A stretch of 64,000 nucleotides of DNA from Sellimonas catena (GTDB lineage Bacteria; Bacillota; Clostridia; Lachnospirales; Lachnospiraceae). Numbering within the stretch: position 1 is the stretch's first letter; each line of letters starts with the position of its first letter. The translations under genes were made by a program, and so were the position numbers. The stretch lies in NCBI RefSeq assembly GCF_045063725.1, contig NZ_CP173695.1; one strand, 5' to 3'. The notes beneath the pieces are model-generated. The model searched no databases and was not told the DNA's origin. It saw only the letters and a list, made by a program, of their open reading frames with translations. Of this stretch, positions 35,037-43,564 are shown in pieces.

Positions 35037-35492
35037 TTGGCTTATGTACCCGTACCCAAAGATTTAACCAAAGTCAAAACCAAGGTCATGTTCAATCTGA
35101 CCCGAAGGCAGCTGGTCTGCTTTACCGCCGGGGCGCTTGTAGGCGTACCGCTGTTCTTTTTGCTCCGTGAGCCTGCGGGAAACAGCATGGCCGCCATGTG
35201 TATGATGCTGGTCATGATGCCCTTCTTCCTGCTGGCAATGTATGAAAAGCATGGACAGGGCCTGGAAAAGATCGTCGGCAACATTCTCAAAGTAGCTGTG
35301 ATCCGTCCCAAGCAGCGTCCCTACCAGACCAATAACTTTTATGCCGTATTAAAGCGGCAGGAAATGCTCGATAAGGAGGTGTATGACATTGTTCACCGCA
35401 ATGAAAAGCTGGCTGCGTCGGCTGTTCGGAAAAACCGAGGAAAAGACCATGCAGCCGGTAAAGACAAAGAAAAAGCTGTCCCGCGCCGATAA
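35037..35492 (+). CDS. PrgI family conjugation protein
   Basis: 151 residues with TTG start (35037-35039), AAGGAGG 8 bp before. The N-terminus (MAYVPVPKDLTKVKTKVMFN) and two adjacent membrane helices (about 27-75) are typical of PrgI, a VirB3-like partner of VirB4. A basic C-terminus follows. It overlaps the VirB4 gene by 110 bp, much more than is usual. Confidence 0.86.
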   Translation: MAYVPVPKDLTKVKTKVMFNLTRRQLVCFTAGALVGVPLFFLLREPAGNSMAAMCMMLVMMPFFLLAMYEKHGQGLEKIVGNILKVAVIRPKQRPYQTNNFYAVLKRQEMLDKEVYDIVHRNEKLAASAVRKNRGKDHAAGKDKEKAVPRR

Positions 35493-37848
35493 GAAGCAGA
35501 TCGAAGCGGCCATCGCCCGCGCCAACCGCACGGACAAAAAAGGAAAATCGGCACAGGACAGTATCACCTATGAACGGATGTGGTCAGACGGGATCTGCCG
35601 CGTATCGGACAGCCACTACACAAAGACCATTCAGTTTCAGGACATCAACTATCAGCTCTCCCAAAATGAAGATAAGACCGCGATCTTTGAGGGCTGGTGT
35701 GATTTCCTCAATTATTTCGACAGCTCGATCCACTTCCAGCTGTCTTTTTTGAACCTTGCGGCATCGGAGGAGACCTTTGCAAACTCCATTTCCATCCCTC
35801 CCCAGGGGGATGCCTTTGACAGTATCCGTGAGGAATACACCACGATGCTGCAAAATCAGCTGGCCAGAGGCAACAACGGTCTCATCAAGACCAAATACCT
35901 GACCTTTGGTATCGACGCTGACAGCATCAAAGCCGCCAAGCCCCGTCTGGAGCGTATTGAGACCGATATACTCAATAACTTCAAGCGTCTTGGCGTAGCT
36001 GCCAGAACACTGGACGGTAAGGAAAGGCTTTCCCAGCTTCATGCGGTATTCCACATGGACGAACAGCTCCCATTTCAGTTTGAATGGGACTGGCTGGCTC
36101 CTTCCGGTCTGTCCACGAAAGATTTTATTGCACCAAGCTCCTTTGAGTTCCGCACCGGCAAGCAGTTCCGTATGGGCAAGAAATACGGGGCTGTTTCTTT
36201 TTTGCAGATTCTCGCACCGGAGCTGAATGACCGTCTGCTGGCTGATTTTCTGGATATGGAAAGTTCGCTCATTGTGAGTATGCACATTCAGTCGGTGGAT
36301 CAGGTGAAAGCCATTAAGACGGTAAAGCGTAAGATTACCGACCTGGACCGCAGTAAGATCGAGGAACAGAAAAAAGCAGTCCGCGCAGGATACGACATGG
36401 ACATCATTCCCTCTGACCTTGCCACCTACGGCAGTGAGGCGAAAAAGTTGTTGCAGGATTTGCAGAGCCGAAACGAGAGAATGTTCCTGGTCTCCTTTTT
36501 GGTGCTGAACACAGCGGACAATCCCCGTCAGCTTGGCAACAACATCTTTCAGGCAGGCTCTATTGCCCAGAAGTATAACTGCCAGCTGACCAGACTGGAC
36601 TTCCAGCAGGAGGAAGGGCTGATGAGCTGTCTGCCTCTGGGACTCAATCAGATCGAGATCCAGCGAGGGCTGACCACCAGTTCTACGGCTATCTTTGTAC
36701 CGTTCACCACACAGGAACTGTTTCAGAACGGCAAAGAAGCCCTGTACTACGGCATTAATGCTCTGTCCAACAACCTCATCATGGTGGATCGAAAGCTGCT
36801 GAAAAACCCAAATGGTCTGATTCTGGGTACACCGGGTTCCGGTAAGTCTTTCAGCGCCAAGCGTGAGATTGCCAACTGCTTTTTGCTTACCAATGATGAT
36901 GTCATCATCTGTGACCCGGAGGCGGAGTACGCACCTTTGGTGGAACGCCTGCATGGACAGGTTATCAAGATCTCGCCTACCTCAACCAACTACATCAATC
37001 CGATGGACCTGAATCTGGACTATTCGGATGATGAAAGCCCGCTGTCCCTCAAGTCTGACTTTATCCTCAGCTTGTGTGAGCTGATCGTGGGCGGTAAGGA
37101 CGGATTGCAGCCGGTGCAGAAAACCATCATCGACCGTTGTGTGCGTCTGGTCTATCAGACCTATCTCAATGACCCTCGCCCGGAGAATATGCCGATTCTG
37201 GAGGATCTATATAACCTTCTGCGTTCACAGGAGGAAAAGGAAGCCCAGTATATTGCCACAGCCCTTGAAATCTATGTAACCGGCTCCCTCAATGTGTTCA
37301 ATCACCAGAGCAATGTGGACATCAATAACCGCATTGTCTGCTATGACATTAAGGAGCTGGGCAAGCAGCTGAAAAAGATCGGTATGCTGGTGGTACAGGA
37401 TCAGGTGTGGAACCGCGTTACCATCAACCGTGCCGCTCACAAGTCCACCCGCTATTACATCGACGAGATGCACCTGCTTTTGAAGGAGGAGCAAACCGCC
37501 GCCTATACGGTGGAAATCTGGAAGCGATTCAGAAAATGGGGCGGTATTCCGACAGGTATCACCCAGAATGTCAAAGACCTGCTTTCCAGCCGTGAGGTGG
37601 AGAACATCTTTGAAAACTCCGACTTCGTGTATATGCTCAACCAGGCAGGCGGAGACCGTCAGATCCTTGCCAAGCAGCTGGGCATTTCCACGCACCAGCT
37701 TAGCTATGTGACCCACTCCGGTGAGGGCGAGGGCCTGCTGTTCTATGGCTCCACGATCCTGCCGTTTGTAGACCACTTCCCGAAGAACACCGAACTTTAT
37801 CGCATTATGACCACCAAACCCCAGGAACTGAAAAAGGAGGATGAATGA
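35383..37848 (+). CDS. VirB4-like conjugation ATPase
   Basis: 821 residues from ATG 35383; a TTG at 35389 has better spacing to AAGGAGG (35373-35379) and could be the true start. A VirB4/TraC N-terminal domain precedes the RecA-like ATPase. Walker A is 'LGTPGSGKSFSAKRE' (about 480-495), then 'DVIICDPEAEYAPLV', Walker B 'RYYIDEMHLLLKEEQT' and 'GITQNVKDLLSSRE'. It powers channel assembly and transfer at the membrane. The stop overlaps the next start. Confidence 0.95.
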   Translation: MTLFTAMKSWLRRLFGKTEEKTMQPVKTKKKLSRADKKQIEAAIARANRTDKKGKSAQDSITYERMWSDGICRVSDSHYTKTIQFQDINYQLSQNEDKTAIFEGWCDFLNYFDSSIHFQLSFLNLAASEETFANSISIPPQGDAFDSIREEYTTMLQNQLARGNNGLIKTKYLTFGIDADSIKAAKPRLERIETDILNNFKRLGVAARTLDGKERLSQLHAVFHMDEQLPFQFEWDWLAPSGLSTKDFIAPSSFEFRTGKQFRMGKKYGAVSFLQILAPELNDRLLADFLDMESSLIVSMHIQSVDQVKAIKTVKRKITDLDRSKIEEQKKAVRAGYDMDIIPSDLATYGSEAKKLLQDLQSRNERMFLVSFLVLNTADNPRQLGNNIFQAGSIAQKYNCQLTRLDFQQEEGLMSCLPLGLNQIEIQRGLTTSSTAIFVPFTTQELFQNGKEALYYGINALSNNLIMVDRKLLKNPNGLILGTPGSGKSFSAKREIANCFLLTNDDVIICDPEAEYAPLVERLHGQVIKISPTSTNYINPMDLNLDYSDDESPLSLKSDFILSLCELIVGGKDGLQPVQKTIIDRCVRLVYQTYLNDPRPENMPILEDLYNLLRSQEEKEAQYIATALEIYVTGSLNVFNHQSNVDINNRIVCYDIKELGKQLKKIGMLVVQDQVWNRVTINRAAHKSTRYYIDEMHLLLKEEQTAAYTVEIWKRFRKWGGIPTGITQNVKDLLSSREVENIFENSDFVYMLNQAGGDRQILAKQLGISTHQLSYVTHSGEGEGLLFYGSTILPFVDHFPKNTELYRIMTTKPQELKKEDE

Positions 37849-38228
37849 TGATGAACCCCAACATTTTGAATAGAACCCCGCTGATGTTTTTTGACAGGGC
37901 GGTAAATGCCCAGCGCAGCCAGCTGCTTACAGTCATGGCCGATGCGGTAAGTGAGTGCCGCACGGCGGCAGATCAGGCAGCCGAACTGAATGAGACCGGT
38001 CAGGTGGGGCTTCTCCGTCTGGCAGAGGTCTGGAGTGCCATCCGTGCCAAGGAAGGCATGGGCGGTCTGGTTCTGGAAGGAACCGAAGCGAAGATCCTGT
38101 CCGATGTGGTGGCACAGTTTTATGCCTACCTGTCCGGCTGTATGTTCAACGATCCTGTGGGGATGGCCATTTATGCAGAGCTGCACTACATGATGTCCTC
38201 CCTCATGCTGGGAGAATGGTTTGAATAA
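37848..38228 (+). CDS. Conserved hypothetical protein between VirB4 and the CHAP hydrolase
   Basis: 126 residues. Three ATG codons in a row (37845, 37848, 37851) follow AAGGAGG; the middle one has the best spacing. Mostly helical, acidic, with hydrophobic stretches near the C-terminus ('VVAQFYAYLSGCMF', 'GMAIYAELHYMMSSLMLG'). Not recognised. Translational overlap on both sides ties it to the mating apparatus. Confidence 0.75.
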   Translation: MMNPNILNRTPLMFFDRAVNAQRSQLLTVMADAVSECRTAADQAAELNETGQVGLLRLAEVWSAIRAKEGMGGLVLEGTEAKILSDVVAQFYAYLSGCMFNDPVGMAIYAELHYMMSSLMLGEWFE

Positions 38229-39957
38229 GGAACCGCGCCTGCGCTTTACCGATGAGGAACGGTCTGACCCAGCGCTGGAAAAGCCGATCTGTAAAGCGGA
38301 GAAAGCTGCGGCCAGAGCAGATAAGGCGCAGGCCAATATTCCAAAGAAAAAGGTCAGGCAGACGGTCATTGACCCGGATACCGGAAAAAAGACCTCGAAG
38401 CTGACCTTTGAGGACAAGAAAAAGCCACCCTCCAAAGTTTCTCAAGGGGTCAAGGAAGCTCCTGTCCATCTGGTCGCGGGCAAGCTCCACAAAGAGATCC
38501 GGGAAACAGAACAGGACAATGTGGGCGTGGAAAGCGCCCACAAGTCCGAGGAGGCGGTGGAGACCGGCGCTTATCTGGTGCGGGAGGGCTATCGCAGCCA
38601 CAAGCTGAAGCCGTACCGCAAAGCAGCCCAGGCAGAGCGCCAACTGGAAAAGGCAAATGTAAATGTCCTGTACCAGAAATCCTTGCAGGAAAATCCTCAG
38701 TTTTCCAGCAATCATCTTTCCCGCTGGCAGCAAAAGCAGGCCATCAAAAAGCAGTATGCCGCTGCCAAGCGCACCGGTCAGACTGCCGGAAATACCGCCC
38801 AAGCTGCGTCCAAAACCGGAAAAGCCGCAAGGACGGTAAAAGAAAAGGCACAGCAGGCAGGGGCATTCGTTATGCGTCACAAGAAAGGCTTCCTGATCGC
38901 AGGGGTTTTGTTCCTCATCGCCTGTATGCTGATGAATACCATGTCCTCCTGTTCCATGATGGCGCAGAGCATCGGTTCCGTTCTCTCCGGCACCACCTAT
39001 CCGTCAGATGACCCGGAAATGCTGGCGGTGGAGGCAGATTATGCAGCAAGAGAAGCCCAGTTGCAGGAGGAAATCGACAACATCGAAAGCAGCCACCCAG
39101 GGTATGACGAGTATCGCTATGACCTTGGCATGATCGGCCATGACCCTCATGAGCTGGCGGCATTTCTCTCTGCTGTCTTGCAGGGCTATACCCGACAAAG
39201 CGCCCAGGCAGAGCTGGCGCGTGTGTTTGCAGCACAGTATCAGCTGACGCTTACCGAGGAAGTGGAGATCCGCTATCGCACGGAGACCTCCACCGACCCG
39301 GAGACTGGCGAGACCACCTCAGAAGAAGTCCCCTATGAGTATTACATTCTGAATGTGAAACTCACCAGCAAGCCCATTTCTGCTGTGGCGTCGGAGTTAT
39401 TGACCCCGGAGCAGATGGAAATGTATCAGGTCTACCGACAGACCATGGGCAATAAGCCGCTGTTGTTTGGCGGCGGTTCCCCTGATACCAGCGGCTCTGA
39501 AGATTTGTCCGGTGTGCAGTTCATTAACGGCACCCGCCCCGGCAATCCGCAGCTGGTGGAACTGGCGAAAAGTCAGGTGGGCAATGTGGGCGGTTATCCC
39601 TACTGGAGCTGGTATGGCTTTGACAGCCGCGTGGAATGGTGCGCCTGCTTCGTATCCTGGTGCTATAACCAGGCAGGAAAAAGTGAGCCGCGCTTTGCAG
39701 GCTGTGAGTGGCAGGGTGTTCCGTGGTTCCAGTCTCATGGACAGTGGGGCGCACGAGGATATGAGAACATCGCTCCCGGCGATGCCATTTTCTTTGATTG
39801 GGATCTGGATGGTTCCGCAGACCATGTGGGAATTGTTATCGGCACCGATGGCAGCCGTGTTTATACCGTGGAGGGAAATTCCGGCGATGCCTGCAAGATC
39901 AAAAGTTATGACCTGAATTATCAGAGTATCAAGGGCTACGGCCTGATGAACTGGTAA
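38221..39957 (+). CDS. Membrane-anchored CHAP-domain cell-wall hydrolase (CD1108-like)
   Basis: 578 residues, TTG start (38221) inside the end of the previous gene, behind GGGAGA. A long charged N-terminal region (1-215) lies in the cytosol. One membrane helix (about 222-243) leads to an outer part. Residues about 440-578 form a CHAP amidase/peptidase domain with Cys in 'VEWCACFVSWCYNQAG' (about 475) and His in 'SADHVGIVIGTDGS' (about 533). It should open the peptidoglycan locally for the mating channel, like VirB1 or Orf14 of Tn916. Confidence 0.9.
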   Translation: MNKEPRLRFTDEERSDPALEKPICKAEKAAARADKAQANIPKKKVRQTVIDPDTGKKTSKLTFEDKKKPPSKVSQGVKEAPVHLVAGKLHKEIRETEQDNVGVESAHKSEEAVETGAYLVREGYRSHKLKPYRKAAQAERQLEKANVNVLYQKSLQENPQFSSNHLSRWQQKQAIKKQYAAAKRTGQTAGNTAQAASKTGKAARTVKEKAQQAGAFVMRHKKGFLIAGVLFLIACMLMNTMSSCSMMAQSIGSVLSGTTYPSDDPEMLAVEADYAAREAQLQEEIDNIESSHPGYDEYRYDLGMIGHDPHELAAFLSAVLQGYTRQSAQAELARVFAAQYQLTLTEEVEIRYRTETSTDPETGETTSEEVPYEYYILNVKLTSKPISAVASELLTPEQMEMYQVYRQTMGNKPLLFGGGSPDTSGSEDLSGVQFINGTRPGNPQLVELAKSQVGNVGGYPYWSWYGFDSRVEWCACFVSWCYNQAGKSEPRFAGCEWQGVPWFQSHGQWGARGYENIAPGDAIFFDWDLDGSADHVGIVIGTDGSRVYTVEGNSGDACKIKSYDLNYQSIKGYGLMNW

Positions 39958-39986
39958 CCGAGATTTTTTAGAAGGAGTGATAGACG

Positions 39987-40238
39987 ATGGCAAAGAACAA
40001 AATTGAACGCATTGACCAGGAGATTACAAAGGTCCGCGAGAAGATCGCAGAGTATCAGGAAAAGCTCAAGGCGCTGGAGGTACAGAAAACCGAGGCAGAA
40101 AATCTGGAGATCGTCCAGATGGTGCGCGCACTGCGTATGACCCCGGCTCAGCTGAGCGCCATGCTGTCCGGCGGCACAGTTCCCGGCAGTTTTGCTGATG
40201 ACAACAACGAACAGGAGGAAAACAGCTATGAGGAATAA
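39987..40238 (+). CDS. DUF4315-like small coiled-coil protein
   Basis: 83 residues, ATG behind AGAAGGAGTG. An N-terminal coiled coil ('ERIDQEITKVREKIAEYQEK') is followed by 'MVRALRMTPAQLSAMLSGG', the pattern of DUF4315 proteins that sit after the CHAP gene in Tn1549-type elements. Overlaps the next gene by 11 bp. Function unknown. Confidence 0.82.
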   Translation: MAKNKIERIDQEITKVREKIAEYQEKLKALEVQKTEAENLEIVQMVRALRMTPAQLSAMLSGGTVPGSFADDNNEQEENSYEE

Positions 40239-40983
40239 AGGATTGCTCCGAACACTTTCCGCCCTTTGCCTGACGCTGGTTCTGGCATCGGGCTTTACCG
40301 TTCCCGCTTTTGCCCAGGGCGCAGCGCCGCCCCCGGCAGAGGATACCACCAATGACAGCAATGTGGTGGTGGAAGAACCCGAAAAAGCACCTCCGCTGAC
40401 CCCGGATGGCAACGCCGCTCTGGTGGATGATTTTGGTGGCAATAAGCAGCTCATTACTGTTACGACCAAAGCAGGCAACTATTTTTATATCCTGATCGAC
40501 AGGGCCAACGAGGATAAAAAGACCGCTGTTCACTTTCTGAACCAGGTGGATGAAGCGGATCTGATGGCGTTGATGGAAGATGGAAATGCCAAAGAGGAGC
40601 CACCTGCGGTGTGCAGCTGCACGACAAAATGTGAAGCAGGGGCAGTCAATACGGCCTGCCCGGTCTGTGCAACCGATATGAGCAAATGTACGGGCAAAGC
40701 ACCGGAACCTCCGGCAGAAACACCGGAGCCGGAAAAAGAGAAGCCTGCCGGACTGAACCCGGCTGCGCTGGTCCTGCTGCTGGCTCTGCTGGGCGGCGGT
40801 GGCGTATTTGCCTACTTGAAACTTGTTAAGAACAAGCCAAAGACCAAGGGCAATGACAGTCTGGACGATTATGATTATGGCGAGGAAGATTCCGAGGAAT
40901 GGGAAACCGAGGATGAGGAGTCGGACGAGCCGGATGCTGACGGGGGCAGCGCAGAAGAAGATGACGAGGACAGCGTGAAATGA
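40228..40983 (+). CDS. DUF4366-like secreted, membrane-anchored protein
   Basis: 251 residues from ATG 40228 (AGGAGG upstream). It has a signal peptide (1-28, 'PAFAQG' cleavage area), then a domain with 'VTTKAGNYFYILIDRA' and a Cys-rich stretch ('CSCTTKCEAG..NTACPVC'). A C-terminal membrane helix ('AALVLLLALLGGGGVFAYL') precedes an extremely acidic tail of about 45 residues. A surface-exposed, disulfide- or metal-bearing domain is likely. Common in clostridial ICEs; role unknown. Confidence 0.82.
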   Translation: MRNKGLLRTLSALCLTLVLASGFTVPAFAQGAAPPPAEDTTNDSNVVVEEPEKAPPLTPDGNAALVDDFGGNKQLITVTTKAGNYFYILIDRANEDKKTAVHFLNQVDEADLMALMEDGNAKEEPPAVCSCTTKCEAGAVNTACPVCATDMSKCTGKAPEPPAETPEPEKEKPAGLNPAALVLLLALLGGGGVFAYLKLVKNKPKTKGNDSLDDYDYGEEDSEEWETEDEESDEPDADGGSAEEDDEDSVK

Positions 40984-41183
40984 CCCGTTTCACAGACAGT
41001 CCCTATGAACGCATGATGACACGCAGGCCGGAGGGCGGGAAGGAAACTTCCCGTCCTCCCTCTTTGCCCCAAAGCCACCCCTGTTATGGCTGCGGAAATT
41101 ATGGAAGCCCCTGCGTAGGAGTTTGCCACCGGGAAATGTCCCGATGGCTCAAGGAGAGGAGGAACCATCATGACTCAGTATAA
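40980..41183 (+). CDS. Small Cys-rich ICE protein
   Basis: 67 residues, start overlapping the previous stop (ATGA). It contains 'HPCYGCGNYGSPCVGVCH', a likely metal-binding knuckle. It overlaps the topB start by 14 bp. Function unknown. Confidence 0.6.
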   Translation: MTRFTDSPYERMMTRRPEGGKETSRPPSLPQSHPCYGCGNYGSPCVGVCHREMSRWLKERRNHHDSV

Positions 41184-43278
41184 ATTGGTAATTGCCGAAA
41201 AACCATCGGTTGCACAAAGTCTGGCTGCGGTGATCGGCGCAACTGCCCGTAAGGACGGGTATCTGGAGGGAAACGGCTGGCGTGTCAGCTGGTGTGTGGG
41301 TCATCTGGCCGGTCTTGCGGACGCAGACAGCTATGACTCCAAGTACGCAAAGTGGCGATATGATGACCTGCCTATTCTGCCGGAGCATTGGCAGATGGTG
41401 GTGGGAAAGGATAAGAAAAAGCAGTTTGATATTCTCAAAAAGCTGATGAATGCCCCGGATGTGACGGAAGTGGTAAATGCCTGCGATGCCGGACGCGAGG
41501 GCGAGCTGATTTTCCGCAGCGTCTATGAGCTGGCAGGCTGTCAAAAACCGATGAAAAGGCTCTGGATTTCTTCGATGGAGGACTCCGCCATAAGGGAGGG
41601 CTTTGCAAACCTGCGCCCCGGTGCGGACTATGACGGACTTCGGGATGCTGCCCTCTGCCGTGCCAAGGCCGACTGGCTGGTGGGGATCAATGCCACAAGG
41701 CTTTTTTCCGTGCTGTATCACCGCACACTCAACATCGGGCGCGTTATGTCCCCAACGCTGGCGCTCATTGTCCAGCGAGAAGCTGAGATCGACACCTTTA
41801 AGCCGGTTCCCTTTTATACCGTGGCGCTGGAGCTGGCCGGTCTTACCGTATCCGGGGAGCGTATGGCGGATAAGACCGCTGCCGAGCAGCTGAAAGAAGC
41901 CTGCCAGGGTGCAACTGTCACAATCAAAAAGGTGGAGCGCAAGGAAAAGTCCGAAAAGCCGCCTGCCCTCTATGACCTGACTACTCTGCAAAGAGATGCC
42001 AACCGCCTGCTTGGATTTACAGCCCAGCAGACCCTGGACTATCTGCAAAGCCTGTATGAAAAGAAGCTCTGCACCTATCCCCGTACTGACAGCCGCTATC
42101 TGACCGGTGATATGGCAGACAGCCTGCCGGTGCTGGTCAATCTGGTTGCCAATGCTATGCCGTTTCGCAAAGGAATCGCCATTACCTGTGATCCGCAGAC
42201 GGTCATCAACGATAAGAAAGTAACCGACCATCACGCAGTAATCCCTACCCGGAATCTCAAGGATGCAGACCTTTCTGCCCTTCCTGCGGGAGAAAAAGCG
42301 GTGCTGGAGCTGGTGGCCCTGCGTCTGCTGTGCGCCGTAGCCCAGCCCCATATCTATTCGGAAACCGTTGTGATTGCAGCGTGTGCCGGTGGGGAGTTTA
42401 CCGCCAAAGGAAAAACGGTGAAGCACCCCGGATGGAAAGCACTGGAGGACGCTTACCGTGCCAAAATGAAGGATGCGGAGCCGAAAAAAGAGGGCGCAGA
42501 GAAAGCCCTGCCGGAGCTGACTGAAGGACAGACCCTTTCGGTTTCTGCGGCAATCGTCAAAGAAGGCAAAAGCAGTCCGCCCCAGCACTTTACGGAAGAC
42601 ACCCTATTGTCCGCGATGGAGACTGCCGGAAAAGAGGATATGCCGGAGGATGCCGAGAGAAAAGGTCTGGGGACACCGGCAACCCGTGCCGGTATTTTGG
42701 AAAAGCTGGTATCTGCCGGTTTTCTGGAACGAAAAAAGAGCAGGAAAACGGTGCAGCTTCTCCCTTCCCACGATGCAGTCTCCCTTATCACGGTTTTGCC
42801 GGAACAGCTGCAATCGCCGCTTCTGACTGCCGAGTGGGAGTACCGCCTGGGCGAGATCGAGCGCGGGCAGCTTGCCCCGGAGGAGTTTCTGGACGGGATC
42901 AGCGCCATGCTGGGAGACCTGGTGGGGACTTATCAGGTCATCAAGGGAACCGAGTACCTGTTCACCCCGCCCCGTGAGGTGGTGGGCAAATGCCCTCGCT
43001 GCGGCGGTGAAGTTGCAGAACTGCAAAAAGGCTTCTTCTGTCAGAATGATTCTTGCAAATTTGCAATCTGGAAAAATAACAAATGGTGGGCTGCCAAGAA
43101 AAAACAGCCGACCAAGGCTGTGGTGTCTGCACTGCTGAAAGATGGCCGTGTCCGTGTAACGGGCCTATATTCGGAGAAAACCGGCAAGCCCTACGATGCC
43201 ACTGTGGTTTTGGAGGACGATGGACAGTACGCCAACTTCAAGCTGGAATTTGACCAGCGGAAAGGAGGCAGCCGATGA
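41170..43278 (+). CDS. topB: DNA topoisomerase III
   Basis: 702 residues, ATG behind GAGAGGAGG. A TOPRIM domain is at the N-terminus ('LVIAEKPSVAQSLAAVIG', 'VVNACDAGREGELIFR'). The active-site Tyr lies in 'CTYPRTDSRYL' (about 303). A C-terminal zinc-ribbon-like stretch is visible ('GKCPRCGGEVAELQKGFFC'). It relaxes or decatenates single-stranded DNA and probably handles the ICE during rolling-circle transfer. ICE-borne type IA enzymes are usual in this element family. Confidence 0.95.
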   Translation: MTQYKLVIAEKPSVAQSLAAVIGATARKDGYLEGNGWRVSWCVGHLAGLADADSYDSKYAKWRYDDLPILPEHWQMVVGKDKKKQFDILKKLMNAPDVTEVVNACDAGREGELIFRSVYELAGCQKPMKRLWISSMEDSAIREGFANLRPGADYDGLRDAALCRAKADWLVGINATRLFSVLYHRTLNIGRVMSPTLALIVQREAEIDTFKPVPFYTVALELAGLTVSGERMADKTAAEQLKEACQGATVTIKKVERKEKSEKPPALYDLTTLQRDANRLLGFTAQQTLDYLQSLYEKKLCTYPRTDSRYLTGDMADSLPVLVNLVANAMPFRKGIAITCDPQTVINDKKVTDHHAVIPTRNLKDADLSALPAGEKAVLELVALRLLCAVAQPHIYSETVVIAACAGGEFTAKGKTVKHPGWKALEDAYRAKMKDAEPKKEGAEKALPELTEGQTLSVSAAIVKEGKSSPPQHFTEDTLLSAMETAGKEDMPEDAERKGLGTPATRAGILEKLVSAGFLERKKSRKTVQLLPSHDAVSLITVLPEQLQSPLLTAEWEYRLGEIERGQLAPEEFLDGISAMLGDLVGTYQVIKGTEYLFTPPREVVGKCPRCGGEVAELQKGFFCQNDSCKFAIWKNNKWWAAKKKQPTKAVVSALLKDGRVRVTGLYSEKTGKPYDATVVLEDDGQYANFKLEFDQRKGGSR

Positions 43279-43553
43279 AGCTCTCTTTAGTGGAACGGGA
43301 AACCATTCTCCTCTATAACCAGGCGGAGCCAATGGCCAAGGTATATACCCACGATCCCCGTCTGATGGAGAAGCTGGAACTGCTGGCAAAAAAGCACCCC
43401 GACCAGATCACCCGAAAGGACGCCCATAACTTTACCGTTCCCAAGCGGTGTGTATCCGTCCGGGAGCCATACAGCGCCGAACGCCGCAAAGCTGCCAGTG
43501 AACGGGCCAAAGCTGCCGGATACCAGCCCCCTGTGAGAAAGTCCAGCAGTTAA
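43275..43553 (+). CDS. Small conserved ICE protein
   Basis: 92 residues, overlapping topB by ATGA with AAAGGAGG upstream. 'ETILLYNQAEPMAKVYTHD', 'FTVPKRCVSVREPYSAERR' and a basic tail recall small proteins next to topB in clostridial ICEs that resemble a remnant of phage immunity-type proteins. No defined function. Confidence 0.7.
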   Translation: MKLSLVERETILLYNQAEPMAKVYTHDPRLMEKLELLAKKHPDQITRKDAHNFTVPKRCVSVREPYSAERRKAASERAKAAGYQPPVRKSSS

Positions 43554-43564
43554 GTTAAAGGCAC

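Noticed and set aside
35584..36954. Reverse-strand open frame of 456 codons
   Set aside because: Lies wholly over the virB4 gene, with no start signal or motif.
41149..42588. Reverse-strand open frame of 479 codons
   Set aside because: Antisense of topB, which shows all type IA topoisomerase motifs.
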